Shown: one piece after another, positions 25,468 to 37,500 of the stretch
Position numbering within the stretch: the stretch's first letter is position 1
Layout: each line of letters begins with the position of its first letter
Origin: Microbulbifer sp. YPW1
GTDB taxonomy: Bacteria; Pseudomonadota; Gammaproteobacteria; Pseudomonadales; Cellvibrionaceae
DNA: 64,000 nt
Reading direction: 5' to 3'
Assembly (NCBI RefSeq): GCF_013367775.1
Contig: NZ_CP055157.1
Location: 1,178,001 to 1,242,000, forward strand
Notes under the pieces: model-generated
What the model was told of the DNA's origin: nothing
Database searches by the model: none
What the model saw: the letters and a program-made list of their open reading frames with translations, nothing else
Translations under genes and position numbers: made by a program

Positions 25468-28125
25468 TTACCCCGTATTCCGCATCCCCGCCGCAATACC
25501 CGCAATCGTCACCATCAGGGCACTCTCCAGCACCGGATCTTCCTCGCGGGTGCGCAGGCGCGCCATCAGCTCTGCCTGCAGCAGGTGCAGCGGATCGGTG
25601 TAGGGGTCGCGGACACGGATTGACCAGCGCATTACCGGGTTGTTATCCAGCAGGCTCTCGCGGCCGGTGAGCTCACTCAGGGCGGCGACGGTGCGCGCCA
25701 GGCGGCTGCGCAGCTCAACGCCCAGGCGCTGCAGCTCCGGATCGTCGGTGAGACGCTCTTCGTACCACAGGGCCACGCGGGTATCAGACTTAGCCAGCAC
25801 CATTTCCAGCATATCCACCACGGTGTGGAAGAAGGGCCACTCCTCGCTCATGGTGCGCAGGGTTTCCGGCGCATTTTCCAGGCCGGTTTCCAGCGCCGCA
25901 CCGGTACCCAGCCACGCCGGCAACATCAGGCGCATCTGCGTCCAGGCAAACACCCAGGGAATCGCCCGCAGGGTCTCCACTCCACCACCGGGCTTGCGCC
26001 GCGCCGGGCGACTGCCGAGGGCGAGACGGCTCAGCTCGGTTTCCGGGGTAACCGTACGCAGGTAGGACACCAGCGCCGGATCATCCTGCACCACTTCGCG
26101 ATAGGCACGCACGGAGGCCTGGGTCAGGCGATCCATTTCCGCACGCCACTCCGGGCGCGGCTCCGCCGGCGGCAGCAGTGTGGCCTCCAGCGTGGCGGCG
26201 ACATACTGCTCCAGGTTGTACGCGGCCACTGACGGGCGCCCGTACTTGAAGCGGATCATCTCGCCCTGCTCGGTGACGCGAATACGGCCCGCGACCGATC
26301 CCGGTGGCTGCGACAGCAGCGCCATACGGGTGGGAGAGCCACCGCGGGAAATGGAGCCGCCGCGACCGTGGAACAGGGTCAGCGGAATACCGCGCTCGCG
26401 GAAGATACCGGTGAGCGCCTCCTGGGCGCGGAACTGAGCCCAGGCGGCACCGAGGAAGCCGGCGTCCTTGGCGGAATCGGAATAACCGATCATTACTTCC
26501 TGCCCGGCCTTTACCCGCTCGCGATAGAAAGGAATCTCCAGCAGCGCACTCATGGTGTCGCAGGCATTGTTGAGGTCGTCGAGGGTCTCAAACAGCGGCA
26601 CCACGCGCATGGGCTCGCGCACACCGGCAATTTTCTGCAACAGCATGACCGCGAGCACATCGGAGGAGGTCCGCGCCATGGAGATCACATAGGCACCCAA
26701 GCCCTCCGACCCCTGCTCTGCAATGACCTTGCAGGTGTCCAGCACCTCGCGCACCTCGTCGGTACAGAATTCGCTCTCAAAGAAGGCGCCATTCACCAGC
26801 GGGCGGCGACTCTCCAGCTCCCCCAGCAGGAACTTCTGTTTCACCTTTTCCCCCCAGCTTACGTAGCTGCCGAGATCCAGGAAGCGGGTGATGGCATCCA
26901 CCACATCGGCGTGGCGGGTGGACTCCTGGCGGATATCCAGACGCAACAGGGTGATGCCGAAACAGTTCAGCCTGCGCAGGGTGTCTTTCAGCTGGCCGTC
27001 GGCGATGGCGGCAAGACCCACCGCGCGCAGGGAGCGATCGATCAGGCTCAACTCCACATGCAGCTCACTGCCGCTCGCATAGATCTCGCCCTGGGGCTCG
27101 TCGCCACCGTTGACCCGCGCCTCCATCAATGCGCGGGTGTTGCGCAGGCGATCGCGCACCTCCCGCAGCAACAGGCGGTAGGGCTCCTGGCTGGGACCGG
27201 TGCGCGCCAGCAGTTCGTCACTGGCGCGGTGCATGGACAGATCCGCGAGCAGGTTTTCCACATCCCGCAGATACAGGTCCGCCGCCATCCAGCGAGCCAG
27301 AGTCAACACCTGACGGGTAACTTTTGCGGTAACGTTGGGGTTGCCGTCGCGGTCGCCGCCCATCCAGGACGCGAAACGGATCGGCACCCAGTCGGACGGC
27401 AGCGGCTCGAGCCCCGCCAGGGCAAGCTCACCCTCGATTTCCCGCATTCCCTGAGGCACCGCCTGCCACAGGGACTGCTCGATGGTGGCAAACCCCCACT
27501 TGGCCTCATCGACCGGGGTCGGGCGCTCGCGACGGATTTCGTCGGTGCACCAGGCAGACAGAATCTGCTCCCGCAGCAGGCGACGCTGATGTTCCGCCTC
27601 TTCCGGGGTGCAGTCCGGACGATCCAGGCCGGTAAGCAGGTCTGCCATCTGGTCGTATTTGCGAATCAGGGTGCGGCGAGTCACTTCAGTCGGGTGCGCG
27701 GTCATTACCAGCTCCACGGACAGGCCCGACAGCACCTCGCGCACCCGCTCCGGGCTCACATCGGCTTTCTTCAGCTCCTCCAGCACCTGACGCAGGCCGC
27801 GGTCGGTATCCGGATCGCCCGGGAAGCGCTCGTGCTGGCGATGCAGGCGCTCGCGGTGGCGCTGCTCGGCAATATTCGCCAGGTTCAGGAACTGGCTGAA
27901 GGCGCGCGCCACCTCCAACAGGGTGTCGTCATCCAGGGGATCCAGCAGTTCCCGTAGTTTTCCTACAGGCATCTCGCCCTGACCGCGACTCTCCACCGCC
28001 ACCTGGCGAATGGTCTCTACGGTGTCGAACAGGGCGTCACCGGCCTGCGTGCGCAACACGCTGCCCAACTCCTCCCCCAAAAGGCGAACATCTTCCCTCA
28101 GCGGGGCATTTTGATCTTGATCCAC
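25468..28125 (-). CDS. ppc: phosphoenolpyruvate carboxylase
   Basis: Anaplerotic phosphoenolpyruvate carboxylase of 885 residues, converting PEP and bicarbonate to oxaloacetate. Signature motifs are VMTAHPTEVTRRTL (catalytic His), GGDRDGNPNVT and FHGRGGSISRGGSPT. The C-terminus MRNTG is the conserved end needed for activity and aspartate inhibition. The start is GTG at 28125, with GGAGG five or six bases upstream; an in-frame extension further upstream lies in the promoter region and has no family similarity. It is flanked on each side by an identical tRNA-Leu(CAG) gene on the opposite strand. Confidence 0.95.
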   Translation of the reverse strand: MDQDQNAPLREDVRLLGEELGSVLRTQAGDALFDTVETIRQVAVESRGQGEMPVGKLRELLDPLDDDTLLEVARAFSQFLNLANIAEQRHRERLHRQHERFPGDPDTDRGLRQVLEELKKADVSPERVREVLSGLSVELVMTAHPTEVTRRTLIRKYDQMADLLTGLDRPDCTPEEAEHQRRLLREQILSAWCTDEIRRERPTPVDEAKWGFATIEQSLWQAVPQGMREIEGELALAGLEPLPSDWVPIRFASWMGGDRDGNPNVTAKVTRQVLTLARWMAADLYLRDVENLLADLSMHRASDELLARTGPSQEPYRLLLREVRDRLRNTRALMEARVNGGDEPQGEIYASGSELHVELSLIDRSLRAVGLAAIADGQLKDTLRRLNCFGITLLRLDIRQESTRHADVVDAITRFLDLGSYVSWGEKVKQKFLLGELESRRPLVNGAFFESEFCTDEVREVLDTCKVIAEQGSEGLGAYVISMARTSSDVLAVMLLQKIAGVREPMRVVPLFETLDDLNNACDTMSALLEIPFYRERVKAGQEVMIGYSDSAKDAGFLGAAWAQFRAQEALTGIFRERGIPLTLFHGRGGSISRGGSPTRMALLSQPPGSVAGRIRVTEQGEMIRFKYGRPSVAAYNLEQYVAATLEATLLPPAEPRPEWRAEMDRLTQASVRAYREVVQDDPALVSYLRTVTPETELSRLALGSRPARRKPGGGVETLRAIPWVFAWTQMRLMLPAWLGTGAALETGLENAPETLRTMSEEWPFFHTVVDMLEMVLAKSDTRVALWYEERLTDDPELQRLGVELRSRLARTVAALSELTGRESLLDNNPVMRWSIRVRDPYTDPLHLLQAELMARLRTREEDPVLESALMVTIAGIAAGMRNTG

Positions 28126-28298
28126 GGAATTCCTCCCTCTTACCGGAACAAAAAGTGGCACTATTTTTACATATTTCAACTTCGAGATTGATGCCCGGCA
28201 CAACATTTTTGTAAAAAAACTACAAAACGGTTGCGGAGAGCCTCTCGAGGAGCCCGATTCGCGCGATACCGACCGCACCCAACAGTCACACCTGACAA

Positions 28299-28326
28299 TT
28301 GACTCCCGCCAGAAAAACGCTATAGT
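28299..28326 (+). promoter_or_regulatory. promoter of second tRNA-Leu
   Basis: TTGACT (28299-28304) and TATAGT (28321-28326) are separated by 16 bases, followed by GTGCGC. The -10 and start region match those of the first copy, while the rest of the spacer differs. Confidence 0.72.
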
Positions 28327-28356
28327 GCGCAGCCTCGACGGAACGCACCGTCGAAA

Positions 28357-28443
28357 GCCCAGGTGGCGGAATTGGTAGACGCGCTAGCTTCAGGTGCTAG
28401 TGGCCTTACGGTCGTGGAAGTTCAAGTCTTCTCCTGGGCACCA
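28357..28443 (+). tRNA. leu tRNA: tRNA-Leu (CAG), second copy
   Basis: Identical over all 87 bases to the tRNA at 25136, with encoded CCA and anticodon CAG. Orientation is the same, 3,221 bases downstream, with ppc between the two copies. Confidence 0.97.
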
Positions 28444-28456
28444 TATCCAAAAAAAA

Positions 28457-28484
28457 GGCCGACTCGAAAGAGTCGGCCTTTTTT
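28457..28484. terminator. bidirectional terminator of second tRNA-Leu and tpsA
   Basis: GGCCGACTC (28457-28465) and GAGTCGGCC (28470-28478) pair around GAAA, with T-runs on both strands. It ends the tRNA rightwards and the giant tpsA transcript leftwards. A second stem, CCGGGGCC/GGCCCCGG (28493-28509), stands just before it on the tpsA side. Confidence 0.9.
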
Positions 28485-28521
28485 ATTGCGCGCCGGGGCC
28501 AGGCCCCGGCCGGCGGCAAGG

Positions 28522-31500
28522 TTATCTACCACCTACCGCCGCGGAAGCCTCGCGCCGACGCTTCTCTTCTTCGTCGTCATCCATGGGTACCAGCTCTCCG
28601 CCCTGCAGCCGCACTTCCGGCAGGTTCAGTACGTCCACACCCAGGCTGTAGGGTGCCACTTCACTGAAGATACCCGGGTCCAGCTGCGCGATATCATCCA
28701 CCGGGTTCTGCACCGCAGACTTCAACCCCTGGGTGGTCTCATTACTGGCGATGGAAACGCCTTTGTTACCGATCGCGGTAAACAGTGGCATCTGTCCCTC
28801 GAACGCCGGCTCGTAATAGAAGAGCGAGACGATATCCACAGACTCGGTGACATTGAACCGCAACGGATTGATCACCGTACCGATATTGCCCCAGCGCTGC
28901 TGCTCGGTACCGATCACGGCGGTACCCGCAGTAATGTGGGTGTCGCGGAAGCTCTCGGCAGTCAGCAGGCCAAAATTGGCGCTGGCCAGGGACAGATTGC
29001 CGCGGCCCACGTTGATCTGGCCGATAACCAGATCGTCGGCTTCCACAATCGATACATCGATATTCCCGCCGCTGGTACGCAGTGACAGGGACTCGACATC
29101 GGAGTTGATATCCAGGTCACCGGCCAGGGTCAGATCGGCGTTGCTGGCCTTGAGTGAGCCACCGATGGTTTCTGTGGTGCTGCTGACCAGGACGACGTCG
29201 CCACTGCCGTCGTATTCCAGCGCCATATCGCCACTATTAAATTCGACGCCTGCTGTACCGCCATCGCTGGTGAAGTCCATCTGCTGGCTGGAAACCAGAT
29301 CCAGACCGCCCGCGCTATCCTGCAGTGACTCGAAACCACTGAAGGTGAATTCTCCCACCTGGTTTTGCGCGCTTGAATCACCGGTGATCTGCCACTGCTG
29401 CTGCGCTGCCAGTTGCATCTGTAGCTGATCGCTACCGGAACCACCGGAAAGCTGTGCAGGCTGGCTGCCCGCCATTATCTGCAGAACATCGTCACCGGCA
29501 CCCAGCAGCAGACTATCCAGCAGTGTGCCACCCATGATCACGGCGTCATTACCGGCCCCGGTATCCAGCAAAGCCAGGGATCCGCCATCCAGGTTGAACG
29601 TATCGGCACCGTCGCCAGCAACGATCTGCTCAAACCCGCTGAAGGCCACCGAGGACTGCGCATCCGAGACACTGCCGCCACTGGCACCCAGGGTCCAACT
29701 CATATCGGCATCAAAACCGTACAGTGTGTCGCTACCGCTGTCCGCGGTGATCGAGTCCACACCGGCAAAGGTGACCCCGCCCATTTGCAGGCTCTGCGGG
29801 CCGCTCATCAGGTAATCGGCGCCGAATGAGGGGCCGCTATAGGCACCGGTATTTTCCACCTGCTCCAGGTTTTCAAACAGCACGGTTATGGCGTCGACGG
29901 TGGCGATCGCGGCACCTTCAACCAGCGCAGAATTCTGCTCGAGCGAATTCCAGCTAGCCCCATCAGCGCTGACGGTATCCGCACCTCCGGCGGCATCGAC
30001 ACTGCCAATACCGTCGAAACCGATACCTGCGACACTAATACCGCCGTCGCTTGCGAGACTGAACGCATCCGCTGCAGAGGTCCCGAGCAGGGAATCATCG
30101 CCGCCGTTACCGACCACCTGATTGATACCACTGAAGTCGATGCCCTCGACACTCAGCGCACCGGACTCGCCCGCGAGTGCAAACTGCTCATCCGCGCTGG
30201 TGCCGCTCAGGCTGGCGCTATCCGTTACCACCCGATCGATACCATTGAAGGTCACGCCATTGGCGGATACCCCCGCACCGCTGACCAGCTGCCAGTTACC
30301 GGCATCACTCACCACCTCGTTATCCCCTTCGCCGCCGGCGAACACTTCCGCGACGCTGTCAAACAGCAGGCCAAACACGGAGATTTCGCTGCTGTCGGCA
30401 CTCAGCGCAAAGCTTTCGGAGGCCGTGTTTTGCGCGGCATCGATGATCGCGGACTGGGTGGAGACCTGTTCGATCCCGTTAAAAGTCACACCTGCAGCGC
30501 TGGCGCTACCCGTGCCACTTCCCAGGGTCCAGCGCTCACCGCTAGTGCTCGTTACCTGATCGGCGCCGGCTCCCGCATTCACCTGGGTTACATCGGCAAA
30601 GTCGATACCTGATGCCTGCAGGCCGCCATCGTTAGCCAGTGCGTAGAGGGTGTCAGTGTCCGCACCGTCGAGGATGCCATTACCGCCGCTCGCCTGCTCC
30701 ACTTGACTGAAGGCAATAGCTGCATGGGACACAGAGCCGGATTCCGCACCCAACTGCCAGCCGCTGTCGGCAGTACCGACAATGGCATCGGAGCCGCCTG
30801 CGCCAGTCACCGAGGACACATCGCTAAATGTCATGCCCAGGCTGGAGAGCGCACCGGTACCGGTCACCGCAAATTGGTCATCGCCGCTAGTGCCGGTCAA
30901 TGCCCCGGTAGCCGTCACCACACCGACCCCGGTGATACTGATATCGCCACTGGTCACCGCGTTGGTGCCGTTCAGAGTTACACCGCTCCAGGCCTCCAGC
31001 TCAGTCACGCCATCTTCCAGTGCCAGGCCCTGCAGGCCGCTGAACGTAGAGGCGCCGGAAGCGACTGTGCCACTGGCAGTGATACGCGCACTCTCCTGCC
31101 CGCTAACTTCGAGGCTCGCCCCCTGCCCCACGTAGCTTTCCACTTCACTGAACTGAATCCCGTCGTGGGAAACACTGTTGTCCCCGGCCAGCGCGTACCC
31201 CTGGCCCGCGCGGGAGATCACTTCGTCATCTTCGCCACTGCCGGCGGAGACGGTGTCCAGATTCCGGAAGGCCATGCCATTAACGGTGAGGGCGCCACTG
31301 CCCGACAGTACAAACTGTTCGGCGCTGGCGCTACCAACCAGGGCGGAGGTGCTCACACTGTCGATGCCGGTAAAGGCCATCTCACTGCTGCTGAACGCGC
31401 CATCCGCCCCCGCCAGCTCGACACTGGAAATAGTACTGACATCATCGCTGCCAACACCGCCATCGACCGCGGTTACGTCCGAGAACTGAACGCCGTCGGC

Positions 31501-34500
31501 AGTCAGTGCGCCGCTGCCGGTTACCGCAAAGGTGTGCCCGCTATCATCCCCGACAATACGGCCGGAACCACCGGAGAACGCCTCAACACCGGAGACCGTC
31601 ACACCATCGTGTTGCAGGCTCGCGGCATTTTCTGCCAACTGCCAGTCGGCGCTGATGGCGCTGCTGAAGCTATCCTCGCCAGCACCACCGGCAAGTGCAG
31701 TCATGCCGTCAAACTGGAAACCACCGACGCTGATCGCGCCATCACTGGCAAGCGCGAATATGTCGGCGCCCGTGCTGCCGGTCAGGGTTCCGGTGGTCGC
31801 CTGCACGATACCCAGCAGGCTGAGCGTATCCGCAAGTAACTCTCCCGCAGTATCGGACAATGTCAGCCCGGCGCTATAAGCGCTGGCATCCAGGGTGTTG
31901 TCCGCAGATACGCCATCCACAAACGCCATATCGTTGATGGTGAGAGAACCTACGGAGATGCTGCCGTCGCTGTTCAGAACAAAGTTGTCGGCGTCACCGG
32001 TACCGTATAGCCCCCCATTTAAGGCATTGAGTATTTCTACATTCAGGAAGGTGATGCCATTATTTTCGGCGCTGCTGTCTCCCTGTACTGTCCAGTCCTC
32101 GCCACTGAAGCCGGTGACGGTATCAACACCATCTTGACCATCCACCCGGGTGGAGGAACCGATTTCAAGACCATTGACGGTGACACTGCCGTCAGGGTTA
32201 AACGAGATATCATCGTCGCCGTTGGTGGCTCCCACAACGCCGACATCAAGCTTGCCGATATCGTAAAAAACGATGCCCTCGGCGGTAACAAATTCGCCGC
32301 CCTCACTCAGGTCCGCCGAGCCGGCGGAACGAACGGTATTGGTGCCGCCGTTACCGTTTACCCGACTCAGCCCCGAGAGATTCAGTGCCGCGACGCTAAT
32401 CGCGCCTTCGCCGGCTATCTGGAAGGTCTCATCCTCAGCGGAGCCATCGAGCTCTGCCAATATTGCGGAGTTCAGCGCCGTAAAAGTCAGAGTCCCCGCC
32501 GCCTGCAGTTCACCGTCAGTGCCGGTCAGCGCGAGCACATCGCTGTAGCCACTGGCATCCAGCTGGTCACCGGTAGCTGTGGGGTTGGTAACGGCGTCGT
32601 AGGTCGAGCCGTTGCCGAGCACGCTCGTCAGGCCCGTAAATGCCATACTGCCGTAACCGACGATCGCACCATCGGCTTCGCTGCCATCCAGGGTAAAGGC
32701 GTCGTCGCCGGCGGTGCCGGTAAGTGTGGCCGTATCCGTATCGATGCTGCTGAAACCATCGAAGGTGACACTATTACTGCTCTGTGCAGAGTCTGCATCC
32801 AGCAGCGTCCAGTTGATGCCGCTGGCACTCTCAACACTGTTGCCGGTACCACCGGCGGTGACACCGGTAACTCCGTTAAAGGTGATGGCACGGGCAGTAA
32901 TGTTGCTATTGGTCAACACAATCACATCGTCCTGCGCACTGCCAGTGAGCAACGCAGTATCAGCCGATGCCAGGCCACTGAAAGTTATGTCATCCGCGGT
33001 GACCTCTCGTGTATTACCGGTAAGGGCCAGGCCCGCGACAAAAGCGGTGGCGTCGAGGTTGGCATCATCCGGAGCACTGAAGCTCTCGACGTCGCTGAAC
33101 AGGATGCCGTCGTGATCAACCGACATGTCCGCATTCAGCGTAAAGTCCTGACCACCGCGAGACACAACAAGGTCTTCTTCATCGACACCCGTACCCGCGT
33201 TGACGTTGCTCAAGCCGGTGAACTCAATGCCTGCGACCTCGAGGGCACCACTGCCCTGTAGGGTATAGGTTTCCGCCGCGGTGCTGCCCTGTAGCGCAGA
33301 CGCAGTGGCTTCATCAATACCGGTAAAATCAATTGCGCTGGTATTGAAGGCGCCATCGGAGCCCGCCAAGGCAACCTCGGCGATGGTCGTTACATCGTCC
33401 GTGCCAGTGCCCGCATCGACACCGTTGATACCACTGAACTGGTGTGTGCCATCAACGGTAACCGTATTGTCCGCAGTAACCTCAAACGCGTGCCCGCTGT
33501 CGTGCCCCTTAATCACCCCGGAGCCACCGGTGAAGGTGTTAACGCCTGCGATGGTAAGGTCGCTATCGTGGGTAACACTGACCAGATTTTCTGCCAGCCC
33601 CCAGTCTCCACCGGCAGCACTGCTAAAGCTGTCGGAGCCGCCGTTGCCGTCCAGATCTGCAACGCCGTAGAAGTTGTACCCGGTATAAGTGTCGATGGTC
33701 AGGGTGTCGTCGGCAGCCAGATTAAAGACTTCCTGGCGTGCTGTAGCGGTCAATGTGCCGGTGGTGATCTCGGTGATGCCGGTAATGCCCAGGCCGTCGG
33801 CGTCCAGCTGGCCAACGGTGTCGGTCAGACTGATTCCCGCACTGAAGGCGCTGGCATCCAGGGTATCCACATCACCATTACCGTCCAGAGAAGTCATGCC
33901 GGAGATGGTTATGCTGTCAGCAAAGGTAACACTGCCATTCGCGTTCAGAGTAAAACTATCGGCACCGGTAGTTCCCAGCAGTCCGCCGCTGACGGCCTCC
34001 AGAGTTTCGGCATTGATAAAGGTGATGCCGTTGTTCTGGGCACTGGTGCTACTCAGTAGCTGCCAGTTCTGGCCATCCATGCCGGTAACGCTGTCGTTGC
34101 CCCCAGCACGCGCATCAATGGTTGTGACATTTTCAACGGTGATGCCATTGACGGTCAGATTGCCGAAACCGTCGAAGACAATGGTGTCATCGTTGTTGGT
34201 GGCGTTGAGATTACCGGTACCAGCCGCATCAATTGTTCCCAGATCATAGAAATCTATGCCGCTGCTGCTGACATAGTCACTCTCCATGGTCGGTGTGTCG
34301 ATGGCCACCAGCTTATCGTTGTCACCATCACCATGTATCTCGGTAAGCCCGGAAAGGTTAAGCCCGGCAATCGTCAATGCACCTGAACCACTTACCGCGA
34401 AAACTTCTGCATTGTCAGTTGCGGTCAGGTTGGCAAGGATTGCGGAATTCAGGGCTTCGAAGGTCAGAGCGCCCGCGGCCTGCAGTTCACCGTCGAAGCC

Positions 34501-37500
34501 AGTCAGGGCCAGCGTATCGCTGTAGCCGCTGGCATCCAGCTGGTCACCGGTAGCGGTGGGATTGGTGACGGCATCGTAGGTTGAACCATTGCCGAGCACG
34601 CTCGTCAGGCCGGTAAATGCCATGTTACCGTAACCCACGGTCGCTCCACCGGCTTGGCTGCCGGTCAGGGTAAAGGCGTCGTCGCCGGCAGTGCCAGTGA
34701 GGACGGCCGTATCGGTGTCGAAGCTGCCAAAACCGTCGAACGTAACACCATTACTGCTTTGAGCTGAGTCTGCATCCTGTATAGCCCAGTCAATGCCACT
34801 AGCGCTGGAAACACCATCGTTACTTGCACCTGCAGTAACCGAAGTGAAACCACTGAATTCAAATCCGGAATATCCGGAAACATCCAGCGCTCCGCCGCTC
34901 GCCAGGGTAAAGATTTCCTGTGCATCACTACCCAGGAGTTCACCACTGGAGGTAACGACGCTCCATGAATCCGAGAAAAGAATAGACGCGTTGCTCACAC
35001 TGCCGCCACCCAGGGTCCAGGGACCGGAACCTGTGACCTGGTCATTCCCGGATCCAGAAATACTCGACAGCCCGGTAAATGTGAACGCGTCACCATTCAG
35101 GTCCGCGTTATTTGTGGCGTTCACATCCAGTGATACATTCTGTCCATTGGTGTCTACCGTTGAAACACTTGCGGACTCGAAGTCGGAAAAGAGAATACCG
35201 CCGTCGACCGAAAAACCGGGCTCATCTTCCGCCCCGGCGAGATGCGAATAAATCTTGCTGCCACTGGCATCATCGAGGTACAACACCGCCAGCCCGGGTG
35301 TCTCTTCCGAGAAGCTGTCGTTTCCGTCGGAGATCACCTCCCGAAGTGCGCTGAAGACCATCTGGTTAACAGTTACGGTCTGCGAACCACTACTAGACCC
35401 GATTACGAAGTCGTGCTCGGTAATCGCTGTAGCAGAGGCCGTCAACTGATCAGCGGTGATATTGGAGATATCGGAAATGGTCAGGGTACCGGCAACCACT
35501 TCCAGTACATTATCGGTTAGCGTCAAACCATCGGAGAAGGCACTGGCATCCAGAGCAAGATCGCCCGCAGTACTATTGTCAAAACTCGAACCTTCCCGCA
35601 GCAAGGCAAGACCACTAAAAGTGGTATTTGCAACAATAACGTTGCCATCGGACTCGAGAGTGAAACTCTCGCCGATATTGAAATCCAGCGTACCACCGGC
35701 AGTGTTTATGGTGTCGAAATCGACAACATTCAAGGAGCCATTCGAAAAGTAGACCGCAGATTCATCAGTGCTGTTAAGGGTCCAGTCATCGTCCCAGTTT
35801 ATGATTTCTTCACTGGTTTCAGTGCCAACGATTTCCGTTAATCCGGAGAAGACTATACTGCTGCCACTAGCTGAATAAGTAAAATCACTGGTGCCAGATC
35901 GGTTAAATTCAGTTTCTCCATTCTCTCCCTTATCGGCGGCCTCAAGTGTATTGGTTATCACACTCTGCAAGTTGGATATTTGAGTGCCCGTCCCTTTGAC
36001 CGTCACACTATGCGAGCTATCCCCCACTACCAAACCTGGAGAATAAGCAGTAGCTACCAGCGTGTTATTCGTAGTCCCATTGCCCGTACTTACCGAATTT
36101 AAATCTTCAAACCAAAGACTGAACAATCCGATATGCCCAGACTCATTTACTGTATATTCATCTCCAGAATTTCTGGCAGCCAGGGTTTCAACAAAACCCT
36201 TGATAGACCAGGTTCCCGTGAAATCTATTTCGCTATTTTTAGCGCCACCTTCAATTGCTTGCCAATCGCTCCAATCGCCAGCAAAGGAAAGTGTATTTCC
36301 GGAACCACCAATTGCGCTATTGAGACCGGAAATCTGTAACTTGGCCTCTGTAAATGTAGAGTCAGTTACAGTGGCGTTATTATCTTCGGTTACGGAGAGA
36401 GCAACACCTCCCGCCCCGGAGGTATCAACCTCTTCAGCGGCAACATTGTTAATGCCGGTAAAATCTATTTCCGAGGATGTAAAGGCACCGTCCGAATTTG
36501 TTAATGCAATTGTGCTGATGGCGGTTACGCCATCCGCACCCGCACCACCATCTACATTGTCGATTCCGCTGAATTCATGTGTACCATCAACAGTCACCGC
36601 ATTGTCGCCGGTTATCGCGAACTCGTGGCCACTTTCGTGTCCTTTAACAACACCAGAACCACCAGAGAAACTACCAACTCCTGCAATGGTGAGATCACTT
36701 TCTATTGCGCGATCATGGGTTACGCTATCCAGATTTTCCGTCAGGATCCAGTCGCCAGTCGATGCGCTGTCAAATGAGTCAGCTCCACCGTTGCCATTCA
36801 GATTAGTGACACCGTAAAAATTATAACCCGCAAAAGTATTTACAGTGAGGGTGTCGTCGGCGGCCAAAGCATATTGTTCATCAACCGAATTGCCCGTTAA
36901 TGTACCAACTGTTACTTCAGTCACTCCGGCAATGATAAGCTCTCCAGCTATCAGTTCCCCGGCGTTGTCGCTCAGGGAAATACCAGAGGCAAACCCGCTG
37001 GCATCAATAGAATCCTCGCCGCCGAGACCATCAACGGCATTGAGGTTTTCAAAAGTCACATCACCGTAGTCAATTTTACCATCGGTAGTCAGAGCGAAAT
37101 CGTCATCGGGGACACCGTCAATTCCATCATTACCAAAGAGCGTAACGCCCTCACCCACCACAACACCATCGGCATCCGCAATAGTTGCCACAAGCGTGTC
37201 TGATCCACTATCGAGACTTAGAACTCCGCTACTTAACTCAATGGACGCAACTGCAGATAGTGCGCTGACATCGAAGGAATGATTACCACCCTCGTTGGTT
37301 ATTGTGAGAGGGTTTGCTGACTGAATATCTCCAATATTATTTGCGACCGCATCGCCAGTTTCACTGGCATTTAAGAGGCCCACACTCAATGAAAAACTAT
37401 TGACATCAACATCTGCGTTATTGGTGAAACCATTAACTGCTATTACGTCCAGGCTGCCATTACTGGCGGTTACTGCCTGACCGATGGCCAGCTCCACGGC

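Noticed and set aside
26368..27957. Long open frame on the plus strand inside ppc
   Set aside because: It is antisense to ppc, has no Shine-Dalgarno or family similarity, and is a product of GC-rich third positions. The ppc reading frame with its conserved motifs accounts for the region.
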